Of a stretch of 64,000 nucleotides of DNA, positions 49,722 to 59,350 are shown piece by piece. Made by a program: the position numbers and the translations under genes. The DNA is taken from the NCBI GenBank assembly GCA_014192425.1, contig BJHK01000006.1, positions 169,762 to 233,761 on the forward strand, read 5' to 3'. The notes beneath the pieces were generated by a model. The model was not told the DNA's origin, did no database searches, and saw nothing but the letters and a program-made list of their open reading frames with translations. Positions within the stretch are counted from its first letter, which is position 1. Each line of letters begins with the position of its first letter. This stretch comes from Planctomycetia bacterium (GTDB lineage: Bacteria > Planctomycetota > Planctomycetia > Pirellulales > UBA1268).

Positions 49722-49766
49722 AGCGCGTAGACGAGGACGCCCAAGCCCCGTCTACGCGCTTTTTTT
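49722..49766 (+). terminator. Intrinsic terminator
   Basis: A 12-bp perfect stem agcgcgtagacg (49722-49733) / cgtctacgcgct (49749-49760) with a 15-nt loop is followed by seven T. This is the best Rho-independent terminator in the window and closes the NfeD-FloA transcription unit. Confidence 0.88.
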
Positions 49767-49818
49767 GAACCTCCGCCGTCCCCTGGCCCGGCATGCCGCG
49801 GGATCGGCGGAGGTCGCG

Positions 49819-51348
49819 ATGGACGCGCGATGGACGCGCGATCACGGCATGCGGGATCCACGGATGGACGCGACGATGCGACCGCGGGCCGAAGGCTGTT
49901 GCGCCGGCCGCGCCGCGTGGCCAGCACGCATCCTCGTGATCGCGTTCGCGGTGCTCGTCACGATCCGCCCGGGGGCGACGGCCGAGCCTGCCGCCGCCGG
50001 CACCGCGTTGCTCCCCGTCACCGTCGCGGTGCGTGCGCCGCACGCCCTGCTGCGTGCCGGGCCCGGCGACGACTTTTATCCAACCGACCGAGTCGCCGCC
50101 GGCGCGCTGGTCGAGGTCTGGGCGATCGATGCCGGCGGGTATTGCGCCGTGCGACCTCAGCCGGGGAGTTTCAGTTGGCTGCGGTCCGTCGACGTCGTGG
50201 ACGAGGCGGGCCGCGCGGCGGAGGGCCGGCCGCGCGGCTTCACCGGCGTGATCGTGACCGACGGCGTCGTGGCCCGCGTCGGTTCACGGCTCAACGACCT
50301 GCGGCACGTCGGCCAGGTGGCCCTCGAGGCGGGGGAACGCGTGGCCGTCATCGAGGAGATCACGATCCCGGCGGGCCGGCACGCCGGCACCTGGCTACGG
50401 ATCGAGCCGCCGTCCGGCGAATTTCGCTGGGTGCGGGGCGAGGAGATCGAGCTGCCGCCGGAGTTGGCCAGCGACGCGGCGGCACCGGCCGGTCTCGGCC
50501 TCGCCGCGGCGAGCGAGGCGGTCGCCGCCTTTCGCGAGGCCGGCGGTGCGATCCGGCAGGTCGTGGCCGAGGTGACGGCGCCGGCCGCGACGCCGGGGCA
50601 GGCGCCGGGCCCGCCGCAGCCCGGTGAGCCAGGCGTACCCTCGTCGCGGTCTGGATGGCTGCCGCGCGGCGCGGGCGTCTTCGACCGGCCGGCGCAGGTG
50701 GCACCCGTCCCGCCATCGGTGGGTGTGTCGGAGGCCGAGTTGGCCGACATCGACCTCGCGCTGGCGCTCACCGTCACCGGGCCGAGCGAATCCTGGAACC
50801 TGGCGCCGGTTCGCGAGCGGCTGCGGCTCGCGGCGGCCCGCGCCGACACGGAGCCGGACCGGGCCCGCGTCCAGGCGATCGATACCCGGCTGACGCGGTT
50901 CGAGGCGATCCAGGGGAAGCAGCGGGCGGTCGTGGCAACGCCGACGACCGACACCTCGCCGCTGCGCCTGGGCAGCATGTGGTCGAGCCTCGGGGCGCTC
51001 GGCAGCCGGCCGATCCGGCCGGGTGTCCTGCCCGGCGGCGTTCCGGCCGACGGGCGACCGACCTGGACGCCTCCGGAGCAGATGGAGACGACGGGCCGGC
51101 TGGCCACCGTCGTCTCGCGGCGGCCAGACGCGCCGCGCTGGGCGCTGGTGGACGAGCAGAACAACGTCCTCGTGTTCGTCACGCCGCAGGCCGGCGTGAA
51201 CATGGCGCCGCTGGTAGGTCAGCAGGTCACCGTCCGGGGTGCCCGCGGCTACATGCCCGAGTACAAGCGGCCGTACATGGTCGCCTCCGATGCCCGGATG
51301 CGGCTCGCGGCGACGCCGCCACCGGGCCGCGACGACGCCACCCGTTGA
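49819..51348 (+). CDS. Exported SH3-domain-like protein
   Basis: The ATG at 49819, preceded by GGCGGAGGT, is the chosen start (509 residues); a longer frame runs back to 49657 but across the terminator. The hydrophobic helix ARILVIAFAVLVTIRPGATA (about 38-57) acts as signal or anchor. Residues about 70-135 resemble a bacterial SH3b domain (VRAPHALLRAGPGDDFYPTD), and a second related unit at about 150-215 has GVVARVGSRLNDLRHVGQVA. The middle is Ala/Pro-rich. The C-terminus (TGRLATVVSRRPDAPRWALV, RGYMPEYKRPYMVASDARMR) is conserved-looking. SH3b domains usually bind peptidoglycan or peptides; the function here is inferred only. Confidence 0.78.
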   Translation: MDARWTRDHGMRDPRMDATMRPRAEGCCAGRAAWPARILVIAFAVLVTIRPGATAEPAAAGTALLPVTVAVRAPHALLRAGPGDDFYPTDRVAAGALVEVWAIDAGGYCAVRPQPGSFSWLRSVDVVDEAGRAAEGRPRGFTGVIVTDGVVARVGSRLNDLRHVGQVALEAGERVAVIEEITIPAGRHAGTWLRIEPPSGEFRWVRGEEIELPPELASDAAAPAGLGLAAASEAVAAFREAGGAIRQVVAEVTAPAATPGQAPGPPQPGEPGVPSSRSGWLPRGAGVFDRPAQVAPVPPSVGVSEAELADIDLALALTVTGPSESWNLAPVRERLRLAAARADTEPDRARVQAIDTRLTRFEAIQGKQRAVVATPTTDTSPLRLGSMWSSLGALGSRPIRPGVLPGGVPADGRPTWTPPEQMETTGRLATVVSRRPDAPRWALVDEQNNVLVFVTPQAGVNMAPLVGQQVTVRGARGYMPEYKRPYMVASDARMRLAATPPPGRDDATR

Positions 51349-51435
51349 CCGGGATATGCCGCGGCTTGAAATGCCCGTGGCGGGTGCCCGGTGTTCCTGA
51401 TCCGGGAAGCGGACGGCGTCCGGCCGGAATCGCCT

Positions 51436-52344
51436 TTAGCGCCGCATCGTCGCGTCGAGCTGCTCGACCGTGAGCCAGCGGCCTGCCAGCTCGTCGCGGA
51501 TGTCCTCCGCGTTCTCGGTCGGCGCGATGGGCAGCGGGAGGCCGGCGGCGAGGGCCGCGAAGGCCCGCCGGTCCTGCGGCGGCGTCCGCTGCATCCGCTC
51601 GCCGAGCCGGGCCATGGCGACGGGGTTCCGCGCGGCCGCCGCGGTGAGCTGCGAGACGAACAGGCAAATCTCGCGCATGTTGGCGGCGGCGGAACGCATG
51701 ATCAACGGCTGCAGGGTGCGGGTGACGATCTCCAGCCCGAGGCCGTCGACGTCGAGGTAGGCGTCGATCTTCACCCCCTGCCGCTCGCGGCCCTCGCGGT
51801 CGGGACCGATGGCGTCGTAACGGACGACCACCAGGCACGAGCCGGAGAGGTCGCGCGGCGACAGGGCGCCGGTGTAGCCTCCGTGGGCGAGGAAGATGCA
51901 CATGCCGCCGGTGGCGGTCCGCTCCCGGTGGAGCAGGTGCACCGTGCCGGTCGTGCCATAGCCGTCCGCGAGCCGCCACTGCCCGGGGGCGACCGGGTCG
52001 AGCGACAGCCGGGAGATGCCCAGCGCCCGCCACAGATCGACCATCGCATCGGGCCGCGCGAGCGCGAAGTCGAGGAACGCGGCGTCGCAGGAAACGCTTC
52101 CCGGGGGCAGGCTGCGGTGGATGGTGGCGGACCGGGCCGCCCGCTCCACGGTGTCGCGGACGGCGGCCGACATGCCGGCGAGAGGAATCCGTTCCTCGGG
52201 CCGGCGGCCGTCGCCTGCCGGTCTTTGCTCGTGCGGGCCGATCCCCGGAACGGCCAGCGGCCTCGGCCGCGGCTCCTCGCCTCCGAGCGACACACCGCCG
52301 GCCAGCAGGACGCCGGCCAGAATCGCCACGCTCCGCGCGACCAT
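51436..52344 (-). CDS. Exported protein of unknown function
   Basis: The start ATG at 52344 (an in-frame GTG at 52350 is possible) gives 302 residues with a signal peptide (MVARSVAILAGVLLAGGVSL). The mature part contains SAAVRDTVERAARSATIHRS, RLADGYGTTGTVHLLHRERT, and a central conserved-looking block KIDAYLDVDGLGLEIVTRTL. No known domain is recognised; the block resembles periplasmic planctomycete proteins of unknown role. It is divergent from the MMPL transporter gene. Confidence 0.78.
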   Translation of the reverse strand: MVARSVAILAGVLLAGGVSLGGEEPRPRPLAVPGIGPHEQRPAGDGRRPEERIPLAGMSAAVRDTVERAARSATIHRSLPPGSVSCDAAFLDFALARPDAMVDLWRALGISRLSLDPVAPGQWRLADGYGTTGTVHLLHRERTATGGMCIFLAHGGYTGALSPRDLSGSCLVVVRYDAIGPDREGRERQGVKIDAYLDVDGLGLEIVTRTLQPLIMRSAAANMREICLFVSQLTAAAARNPVAMARLGERMQRTPPQDRRAFAALAAGLPLPIAPTENAEDIRDELAGRWLTVEQLDATMRR

Positions 52345-52572
52345 GATCACCCCCCCCGACAGCGCACCCCTGGCGCCGGAACACCGTCGCCAGCGAAGTT
52401 TTCGGCCTGCGGTGCTGCGTCAGGCCAGTCAAATTCTTCGGGCGGTTATCCGGCCGGTGCGGCGGCTCCTTGCCCAGGTTTCCGGGATCGCCGCGCCGGC
52501 CAAAATCGGCTCTTGGCCCGGTGCCGCAGGTTCCCTACCATCCCGCCCCCATTCGTTCCGACGCGCGCTGCG

Positions 52573-55410
52573 ATGCTCCACCTTCACGATCCCAGCACCG
52601 ATCCCGACCTCGCCAACGAGGACCGTGGTCCGCCGCGCGGCGTGCTCGCCCGCGGCTTCGTCGCCTGGACGCGGGTCTGCCTGCGTTCCCCGCTGCTCGT
52701 CCTCGCCCTGGCACTGCTCAGTGCCGTCGCCTGCGCCGTCTGGACGGGCCGCAACCTCGGCTACAAGGTGAGCCGCGTCGACCTGCTCGACCCGCGAAGC
52801 GACTACAACAAACTCTGGATCGAGTACGTCCGCGAGTTCGGCGAGGAGGACGACGCCGTCATCGTCGTCGAGGGGGAGTCGCGAGACCGGGTGATCGCGG
52901 TGCTCGAGGAGTTGTCCCGCGAGGTCGCCCGGGAGCCGGACCTCTTCCACGCGGTGCTGCACGAGGTCGATCTGTCGCGGATCCGCTCCAAGGGCCTCCA
53001 CTACCTGTCCGCGAACGACCTCGCCGACATCGACCGGTTCATCGACCGCGCCGCGCCGATCCTCCACGGGGGCTGGGCCCAGCTCAAGGTCGGATCGATG
53101 GTGGCGGGCCTGGCCGGGCAGATGGTCGCCGGCGTTCCGCCAACGCCGGGAACAGCCGGCAGCCCGGCGGTCGCGGCGGCGGGGACGAGCGCGGCGGCCG
53201 GCCAACGGGACGAGAGCCCGGCCGGCGGGCTGGAACGGTTCAGCGAGGCGCTGCTGGCGAGCATCGAGGCGGCGACGCGGCCGGGCCAGCCGGCGGAGTA
53301 CGTCTCACCATGGCCGGCGATGCCGGCCTCGCTCGCGACCCTGCGCGACCTGTCGAGCGAGCACCTCCTCGCCAAGGAAGGCCGGCTGGGCTTCGTGCTC
53401 CTGCGGCTCGAGAAGGAGGCCTCGGGCTTCGCCGGCGCCTCGGCGGCGACCGACGAGCTGCGCCGGATCATCGCCGGCGTCCGCGGCCGCCATCCCGACG
53501 CCACGATCGGGCTCACCGGGCTGCCGGTGATGGAAGACGACGAGATGCGCAGCAGCCAGCAGTCGATGATCTGGGCCAGCGGTCTGTCGCTGGCCGCCGT
53601 CGTGCTCGTCATCGTGGCCGGCTTCGGCGGCTTCCGCCACGCCCTGATGGCCAACCTCGTGCTCCTCATCGGCATGGCCTGGGCCTTCGGCTGGGCGACC
53701 TTCAGCGTCGGGCACCTCAACATCCTCAGCGTCACGTTCACCGTGACGATGATCGGCGTCGGCATCGACTACGGCACCTACTACGTCGGCCGTTACCTGG
53801 AGCTGCGCCGCACCGGCCGCGACTGTGCGGAGGCGCTCCTGGAGACGAGCGGCTCGGTGGGGCCGGGAATCCTCACCGGCGCCGTGACGACGGCGGTGGC
53901 CTTCTTCTGCGCGGCGTTCACGAGCTTCGTGGGCGTCGCCGAGCTGGGGATGATCGCCGGCGGCGGCATCCTCCTCTGCGCCGCGGCCGAGCTGCTCGTG
54001 CTGCCGGCGCTCCTCGCGGTCGTCGATCGCAGCCGGCTGGGAAGGAGCATCCCGCAGCCGGTACCCGTTCACGCCTGGCTCGCGCCGCTGGTCCGGCACC
54101 GCCGCTTCGTCGCCTTCGCCGGCCTCGCCGGCACGCTGGCCCTCGTCGGCGGCCTGCCCGAGCTGGAGTACGACCACAACCTGCTCAACCTCCAGGCCGA
54201 CGGGCTGGAGAGCGTGGCGGTGGAGAAGAAGCTGCTCGCCGAGTGCGATCAGAGCGTCTGGTACGCGCTTTCCATCGCCGACTCGCGCGACGAGCTCCTC
54301 GAGCGGAAGCGGCTCCTGACGGCGCTGCCGAGCGTGGAGCGGGTGGACGAGATCGCCTCGCTCCTGCCGGTCGACGAGGAGGTGAAGCGGCCGCTCATCG
54401 AGCGCATCCGCGGCCGGCTGGCAGCGTTGCCCGAGCGGCCCCCGGAGATTCCGGTCGACCGGCTCGACGCGCTCGGCGAGACGCTCGCCTGGGCACAGGC
54501 CGAGGCGACGAAGCGGCCCGGCGGCCTGCGGACCGCCTGGCAGTTGGAACGGTCGCGGGAGCAGCTTCGCCGGCTGGGCCCCGAGGACTGCTACCGGCTG
54601 CTGGCGGCCTTCCAGCAGCGGTCGGCCGGCGACCTGCTCTCCCGGCTCCACGCCCTGGCCAGTGTGGCCGATCCGGAGCCGCCGCGGCTCGAGGACCTGC
54701 CGCCGAGTCTCGTGGAGCGGTTCGTCGGCTCCAGTGGCAAGCACCTGCTCAAGATCTACGGCCGCGGCGACATCTGGCGGTTCGAGTCGCTGGAGAAGTT
54801 CGTCAAGGACGTGCGCAGCGTCGATCCGCGGGCGACCGGCAATCCGCTCCAGGCCTACGAGGCGTCGCTGGAGATGAAGCGGAGTTACGAGCAGGCGGCG
54901 CTGTACGCGCTGATCGTGATCCTGGCGGTTCTGTGGCTTGACTTCCGCAGCATCTCCTGTGCCGCGCTGGCGGCGCTGCCGCTGGCGATCGGCATGGCGC
55001 AGACGCTCGGCCTGATGGGCCTGCTGGGGATCGACCTCAATCCCGCCAACCTGATCGGCATCCCGCTGATCCTCGGGATCGCCGTCGACTACGGCGTGCA
55101 CATCGTGCACGACGCGCTGGAGCGGCCCGGCCCGTACCGGATCAGCGCCTCGACCGCCAACGCGGTGCTCGTCGACGCCCTGACGACGATCCTCGGGTTC
55201 GGGGCCCTGATGGTGGCCGACCATAAGGGGCTGGAGAGCCTCGGCCGCGTGCTCACGCTCGGTGTGACGGCCTGCACCGTCACGTCGCTGGTCTTCCTGC
55301 CGATCCTCCTGTCCTTCGTCAGGCCGGGCGCGAGCGGAAAGGCCGCATCGGCATCCACGCCGGACGTGGACGAGGGCGGTGCGTCACGATCCGTCCGTCG
55401 CGCCGCCTGA
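52573..55410 (+). CDS. MMPL/RND-family transporter
   Basis: From the ATG at 52573 it has 945 residues; a much longer open frame upstream is non-coding. The architecture is two RND halves: one transmembrane helix (LVLALALLSAVACAV) then a large periplasmic loop and six helices, with the segment NILSVTFTVTMIGVGIDYGT typical of MMPL helices, repeated as NLIGIPLILGIAVDYGVHIV in the second half. Conserved IGVGIDYG / GIAVDYG motifs carry the Asp used for proton relay. Such proteins export lipids, hopanoids or other amphiphiles. Similarity to HpnN-type hopanoid transporters is possible but unproven. The next gene may be a periplasmic partner. Confidence 0.88.
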   Translation: MLHLHDPSTDPDLANEDRGPPRGVLARGFVAWTRVCLRSPLLVLALALLSAVACAVWTGRNLGYKVSRVDLLDPRSDYNKLWIEYVREFGEEDDAVIVVEGESRDRVIAVLEELSREVAREPDLFHAVLHEVDLSRIRSKGLHYLSANDLADIDRFIDRAAPILHGGWAQLKVGSMVAGLAGQMVAGVPPTPGTAGSPAVAAAGTSAAAGQRDESPAGGLERFSEALLASIEAATRPGQPAEYVSPWPAMPASLATLRDLSSEHLLAKEGRLGFVLLRLEKEASGFAGASAATDELRRIIAGVRGRHPDATIGLTGLPVMEDDEMRSSQQSMIWASGLSLAAVVLVIVAGFGGFRHALMANLVLLIGMAWAFGWATFSVGHLNILSVTFTVTMIGVGIDYGTYYVGRYLELRRTGRDCAEALLETSGSVGPGILTGAVTTAVAFFCAAFTSFVGVAELGMIAGGGILLCAAAELLVLPALLAVVDRSRLGRSIPQPVPVHAWLAPLVRHRRFVAFAGLAGTLALVGGLPELEYDHNLLNLQADGLESVAVEKKLLAECDQSVWYALSIADSRDELLERKRLLTALPSVERVDEIASLLPVDEEVKRPLIERIRGRLAALPERPPEIPVDRLDALGETLAWAQAEATKRPGGLRTAWQLERSREQLRRLGPEDCYRLLAAFQQRSAGDLLSRLHALASVADPEPPRLEDLPPSLVERFVGSSGKHLLKIYGRGDIWRFESLEKFVKDVRSVDPRATGNPLQAYEASLEMKRSYEQAALYALIVILAVLWLDFRSISCAALAALPLAIGMAQTLGLMGLLGIDLNPANLIGIPLILGIAVDYGVHIVHDALERPGPYRISASTANAVLVDALTTILGFGALMVADHKGLESLGRVLTLGVTACTVTSLVFLPILLSFVRPGASGKAASASTPDVDEGGASRSVRRAA

Positions 55411-55485
55411 ACCGCCCGGGAAAGCGGCCTTGTGCCGACGTCCGACGCCGTGGTACTTCCCCGTCTCCCCACTCTCCGGTGCACC

Positions 55486-56151
55486 ATGATCAGACAGCGG
55501 CCCGCGCCCCGTTCCCTCGGCATCCTGTTCCTGGTCACCTGGTGCGGAATGCTCGCCAGCCCGGCCGTGAGCCGCAGCGCGGAGGCCCGGCCGCAGCCGG
55601 CGGGCCTCGCCTTCGAGGACCAGTTCCGCAATCGACGCGAGATCGGCGCGATGCGCGGGGACGTGGTCGTCCTCGTCTACGCCAACCGCACGGCGGCCGA
55701 GGCGGCGGTCGGGCTGGGACGGCGGTTGCACCTCCGCTTTCACCCGACGGCGGCCAGTGCCGCCGCCGAGGAGTGGTCGCGCCAGCCGGTGACGCCGCTG
55801 GCCGGTTGGCCGGCGGGCGTGCGCGTGCCTGACGTCCACGTCATTCCGGTGGCCTGCCTGCCCGAGGTGCCCAAGCCGCTGCATGCCGTGGCCCGTTCCC
55901 GGCTGCGCAAGGAGTCGGAGTTCGTCTCGGTGTGGCTCGACTTCGAGGACGCGATGCGGGCCACCTTCGGGATGGTGGCCGACGAGCCGAACATTGCGGT
56001 CATCGACACCCAGGGGCGGACGCACAGTGTGCGGTCGGGGCACCTCGACGATCTGGGGGTCGCCGAACTGGCCGGACTGATCGAACGGCTGCGCTGGCAG
56101 GCGCGGGCCGACCAGCGGACGGCCATCGCCCCTGTCAGCGCGCCGCGCTGA
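55486..56151 (+). CDS. Small exported protein, possibly thioredoxin-fold
   Basis: From the ATG at 55486 it has 221 residues and a signal peptide (SLGILFLVTWCGMLASPAVS). RGDVVVLVYANRTAAEAAVG and NIAVIDTQGRTHSVRSGHLD follow the strand order of the thioredoxin/YtfJ-like fold, but there is no CxxC or resolving Cys in the mature part. It begins 75 bp after the transporter stop and is probably co-transcribed. Function unknown. Confidence 0.7.
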   Translation: MIRQRPAPRSLGILFLVTWCGMLASPAVSRSAEARPQPAGLAFEDQFRNRREIGAMRGDVVVLVYANRTAAEAAVGLGRRLHLRFHPTAASAAAEEWSRQPVTPLAGWPAGVRVPDVHVIPVACLPEVPKPLHAVARSRLRKESEFVSVWLDFEDAMRATFGMVADEPNIAVIDTQGRTHSVRSGHLDDLGVAELAGLIERLRWQARADQRTAIAPVSAPR

Positions 56152-56211
56152 GCCGAGGCGATCGGACGCATGCCGGCCTCGTCACGCCGCCGCAGCGCGG
56201 CCGAGCGGCCG

Positions 56212-57105
56212 CTACCGCGACCGCTCGCGCAGCCGGCGGCTGACGTCCGTGAGCGTCTGCCGCTCCTCGGGGGTCAGACTCGCCTCGCCGCTGCGGCTGA
56301 TCTTGGCGAGGATCCGGTCGACCTCATCGCTGGTCGCCGCGCGGTCGGCGGTCGCGTCATGGTCGTCGCCGTCAGGACGCACGACCCGCATGCGCGGCCG
56401 CAGCCGGAAGGGCCATTCCGGCAGCCGGCCGAGGCCCTCGAGGCTCCAGCCGCGCCAGGCGTAGAGCAGGCCGAACGTCGCGCCGGCGAGGTGGGCCGTG
56501 TGGGCGACCCTGTCGCCGCCGGAGGCCGCGCCCTGCAGGTCGAAGACGAGGTACAGGACCCCCAGTGCCCAGGCCGGCACCGGCAGCACACCCCACAGCA
56601 GCAGCGTCTCGTGCGGGTGATACCAGATGAACAGGGCGAGGACCGCCATCACTCCCCCGCTGGCGCCGACGAGGCTGCCCCCCTGGCCCCCCAGCCGCGC
56701 CGCCACGACCCAGGCGATGCCCGCGAACACGATCGACAGGCAGTAGAAGCGGAGGAACTCGGCCCGGCCGAGGATCGCCTCCGCCTCGCGGCCGAAGAAC
56801 CAGAGTGTGAGCATGTTGAACAGCAGGTGCATCGGGCTGCTGGGGTGCGGATGCACGAGGCTCGGCCCGTCGTGCAGGAAGCCGTAGGTGAGCAACTGCC
56901 AGAAGTGCGTGAGCAGGTGCTGCGGCAGATCCGACCGCAGGGCACAGACGTCGTTGAGGGAGAACCGGACCGGCAGCAGGCCCGCCGTGCCGATGAAGTT
57001 CAGCAGCCAGATCGCGACGTTCAGCCCGATGACGATGCTCACCGCCGACCAGTCCGGCGCGAAGGCCGACGACGATCGGTAGTAGCCGCGGTCTTGGTAT
57101 CCCAT
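56212..57105 (-). CDS. Rhomboid-family intramembrane serine protease
   Basis: This 297-residue protein has six or seven transmembrane helices. The catalytic dyad is visible: GASGG with Ser149 and HTAHLAG with His205; HLLFN (Asn97) is the oxyanion-hole loop. The N-terminus is short and cytoplasmic; the C-terminal 70 residues are soluble, basic and acidic (helical, SLTPEERQTLTDVSRRLRER). It cleaves transmembrane substrates within the bilayer; the substrate is not indicated by the context. Divergent from the oxidoreductase at 57283. Confidence 0.9.
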   Translation of the reverse strand: MGYQDRGYYRSSSAFAPDWSAVSIVIGLNVAIWLLNFIGTAGLLPVRFSLNDVCALRSDLPQHLLTHFWQLLTYGFLHDGPSLVHPHPSSPMHLLFNMLTLWFFGREAEAILGRAEFLRFYCLSIVFAGIAWVVAARLGGQGGSLVGASGGVMAVLALFIWYHPHETLLLWGVLPVPAWALGVLYLVFDLQGAASGGDRVAHTAHLAGATFGLLYAWRGWSLEGLGRLPEWPFRLRPRMRVVRPDGDDHDATADRAATSDEVDRILAKISRSGEASLTPEERQTLTDVSRRLRERSR

Positions 57106-57282
57106 GAGTTCGAGCCGCCGGGCGGAACGGGACGCTCCGGCCCCGTCATCGCATCGTAGCAGACCGTGGACCGCTGACCGCGGCCTGCCGCCCGCCCCCG
57201 GTCTGTGCTAGATTCCTGGCCGGCGGCGGCCCGCCGGATGGGGCGACGGCCGACGAGGACCAGGGAGCGAAAAGGGACGACC

Positions 57283-58479
57283 ATGGCGACCAACGGCGGG
57301 CTGGGGCGGAAACTGCGGATGGGGATCGTCGGCGGGGGGCAGGGATCGTTCATCGGTCGCGTGCACGTGACCGCCGCGGTGCTCGACAACCGGGCGGCGC
57401 TCGTCGCCGGCGCCTTCTCCAGCGACGCGGCCCGCTCCAAGGCGAGCGCCGCCGACTACGACGTCGACCCCTCCCGGGCCTACGGCTCGTACCAGGAGAT
57501 GTTCGACCGTGAGCAGGCGCTGCCCGCCGACCGGCGGATCGACTTCGTCTCGGTCACCACGCCCAACCACATGCACTTTCCGGTGGCCAAGGCGGCCGTC
57601 GAGGCGGGCTTCCACGTCGTCTGCGACAAGCCGCTGACGCTCACGCTCGCCGAGGCCGAGGCGCTGGCCAAGGTCGTCGCCGGGTCGAACGCCGTGTTCG
57701 CCGTGAGCCACAACTACACCGGCTATCCGCTCGTGCGCCAGGCCCGCGAGATGATCCTCGGCGGCGAGCTCGGTGAGATCCAGGCGATCCGCGCGGAGTA
57801 CATCCAGGGCTGGCTGCGGACGCGGCTCGAGAGCGAGGGGCAGAAGCAGGCCGCCTGGCGGACCGACCCGGCCCGGAGCGGCGCCGCCGGGGCGTTCGGC
57901 GATATCGCCACGCACGCCTACAACCTCGGCCGCTATATGACCGGCCTGCTGCCGGAGAAGATCAGCGTCAACCTGAAGACGTTCGTGCCGGGCCGGCCGC
58001 TCGACGACTACGGCCATGCCGTGATCCGCTACCAGAACGGCGCCCTCGGCACGGTCACCGCCTCGCAGATCAGCCATGGCCGGGAGAATGACCTGCGGAT
58101 CCAGATCGACGGCACCCTGGCGAGCCTCGAATGGCGGCAGGAAAACCCCAACGAGCTGCTCGTGCGGCGGAACGGCCAGCCCCATGCGATCTACACCCGC
58201 GACCCGAATGCGCCCTTCATGAACGCCTCCGGCAAGGCGGCCTGCCGGCTGCCCTCGGGGCATCCGGAGGCGTTCTTCGAGGCCTTCGCCAACGTCTATC
58301 GCTCCGCGTTCGACGCCATGGCGGAGGCGGCGACCGGGGGGAAGCCCGAGCGGACCGACACGGTCTATCCGAACATCCACGACGGCGTGGAGGGGATGTT
58401 CTTCATCGAGCAGTCGGTGGCATCGAGCAAGGCGGACGGCGCCTGGCTGCCGCTGGCGCACCCGCTGGCCCGGCGCTGA
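57283..58479 (+). CDS. Gfo/Idh/MocA-family oxidoreductase
   Basis: The ATG at 57283 is preceded by aggga and gives 398 residues; the 26-codon upstream extension is Arg-rich and rejected. The NAD(P)-binding loop [20 protein letters not shown] (about 13-32), [20 protein letters not shown], and [17 protein letters not shown] (with the family's EKP-type Lys, here DKP) are intact. [20 protein letters not shown] supplies the catalytic-site histidine. Such enzymes oxidise sugars or inositols and are very abundant in planctomycetes. No signal peptide: cytoplasmic. It is followed 22 bp later by the exonuclease gene. Confidence 0.92.
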   Translation: MATNGGLGRKLRMGIVGGGQGSFIGRVHVTAAVLDNRAALVAGAFSSDAARSKASAADYDVDPSRAYGSYQEMFDREQALPADRRIDFVSVTTPNHMHFPVAKAAVEAGFHVVCDKPLTLTLAEAEALAKVVAGSNAVFAVSHNYTGYPLVRQAREMILGGELGEIQAIRAEYIQGWLRTRLESEGQKQAAWRTDPARSGAAGAFGDIATHAYNLGRYMTGLLPEKISVNLKTFVPGRPLDDYGHAVIRYQNGALGTVTASQISHGRENDLRIQIDGTLASLEWRQENPNELLVRRNGQPHAIYTRDPNAPFMNASGKAACRLPSGHPEAFFEAFANVYRSAFDAMAEAATGGKPERTDTVYPNIHDGVEGMFFIEQSVASSKADGAWLPLAHPLARR

Positions 58480-58501
58480 CCGTCCCCCGCGAGGCCCAGA
58501 C

Positions 58502-59317
58502 ATGGCCGTGGCCGACCCCAAGTACCTCGTCTTCGACATCGAGAGCGTTGCCGACGGGGCGCTCGTGTCGCGGCTTCGCTATCCGGGCGAGCACCTCGAC
58601 CCGGCGGCGGCGATCGCCCGCTACCGGGCGGAACTCCTCGCCGAGAACGGCAAGGACTTCATCCCCTACACGTTCCAGGTGCCGGTGTCGCTCGTGATCG
58701 CCAAGCTGGGCCGCGACTACGGCCTGCTCGACTTGGTGGCGATCGACGAGCAGGAGTCGCGGCCCCACGAGATCGTGCGGAAGTTTTGGGAGGGCTGGCG
58801 CCGCTATGGCCGGCCGCGGCTGGTGACCTTCAACGGCCGCGGCTTCGACATCCCGCTCCTCGAACTCTGCGCCTTCCGCTACGGGCTGTCGATTCCCGAC
58901 TGGTATGCCGAGGATGCGCGAAACTTCGACCAGCCCCGGTATCGCTACAACACGGCGGCCCACTTCGACCTCCACGAGTGGCTTACCAACAGCGGCGCCT
59001 CGCGGTTCGCCGGCGGCCTGTCATTGGCGGCCAACCTCATCGGCAAGCCGGGCAAGATGGAGGTCGCGGGCCACATGGTCCAGGACCTGTGGGACGCGGG
59101 CAAGACCGCCGAGATCCACGACTACTGCCGGGGGGACGTCCTCGACACGTACTTCGTCTTCCTGCGCTCCCGCGTCGCCGCCGGCGACATCGACCTGAAA
59201 CGGGAGCACGCGTTGATCGAGCAGGCCCGGGCGTGGATCGCGGAGCGGGCGGAGTCGAGCCCGGGGCTCCAGCGGTATCTCGCCGCCTGGGGCGACTGGC
59301 AGAGCCCGTGGCCGTGA
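58502..59317 (+). CDS. PolB-related 3'-5' exonuclease (DNA_pol_B_exo2 type)
   Basis: This 271-residue protein has DEDD-type exonuclease motifs: YLVFDIESVADG (motif I, Asp and Glu), LVTFNGRGFDIPLL (motif II, N and D), and HDYCRGDVLDTYFVFLR (motif III, carrying the third and fourth Asp). This is the stand-alone relative of the proofreading domain of B-family polymerases, likely degrading 3' DNA ends. It follows the oxidoreductase gene by 22 bp and precedes the SUMF1-like gene by 33 bp. Confidence 0.88.
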   Translation: MAVADPKYLVFDIESVADGALVSRLRYPGEHLDPAAAIARYRAELLAENGKDFIPYTFQVPVSLVIAKLGRDYGLLDLVAIDEQESRPHEIVRKFWEGWRRYGRPRLVTFNGRGFDIPLLELCAFRYGLSIPDWYAEDARNFDQPRYRYNTAAHFDLHEWLTNSGASRFAGGLSLAANLIGKPGKMEVAGHMVQDLWDAGKTAEIHDYCRGDVLDTYFVFLRSRVAAGDIDLKREHALIEQARAWIAERAESSPGLQRYLAAWGDWQSPWP

Positions 59318-59350
59318 GCGACCATCAGGAACACCCAACGGGTGGCTTTC

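Noticed and set aside
51391..52572. N-terminal extension of the MMPL frame
   Set aside because: The open frame continues upstream across the divergent exported-protein gene; MMPL homology only begins after the ATG at 52573.
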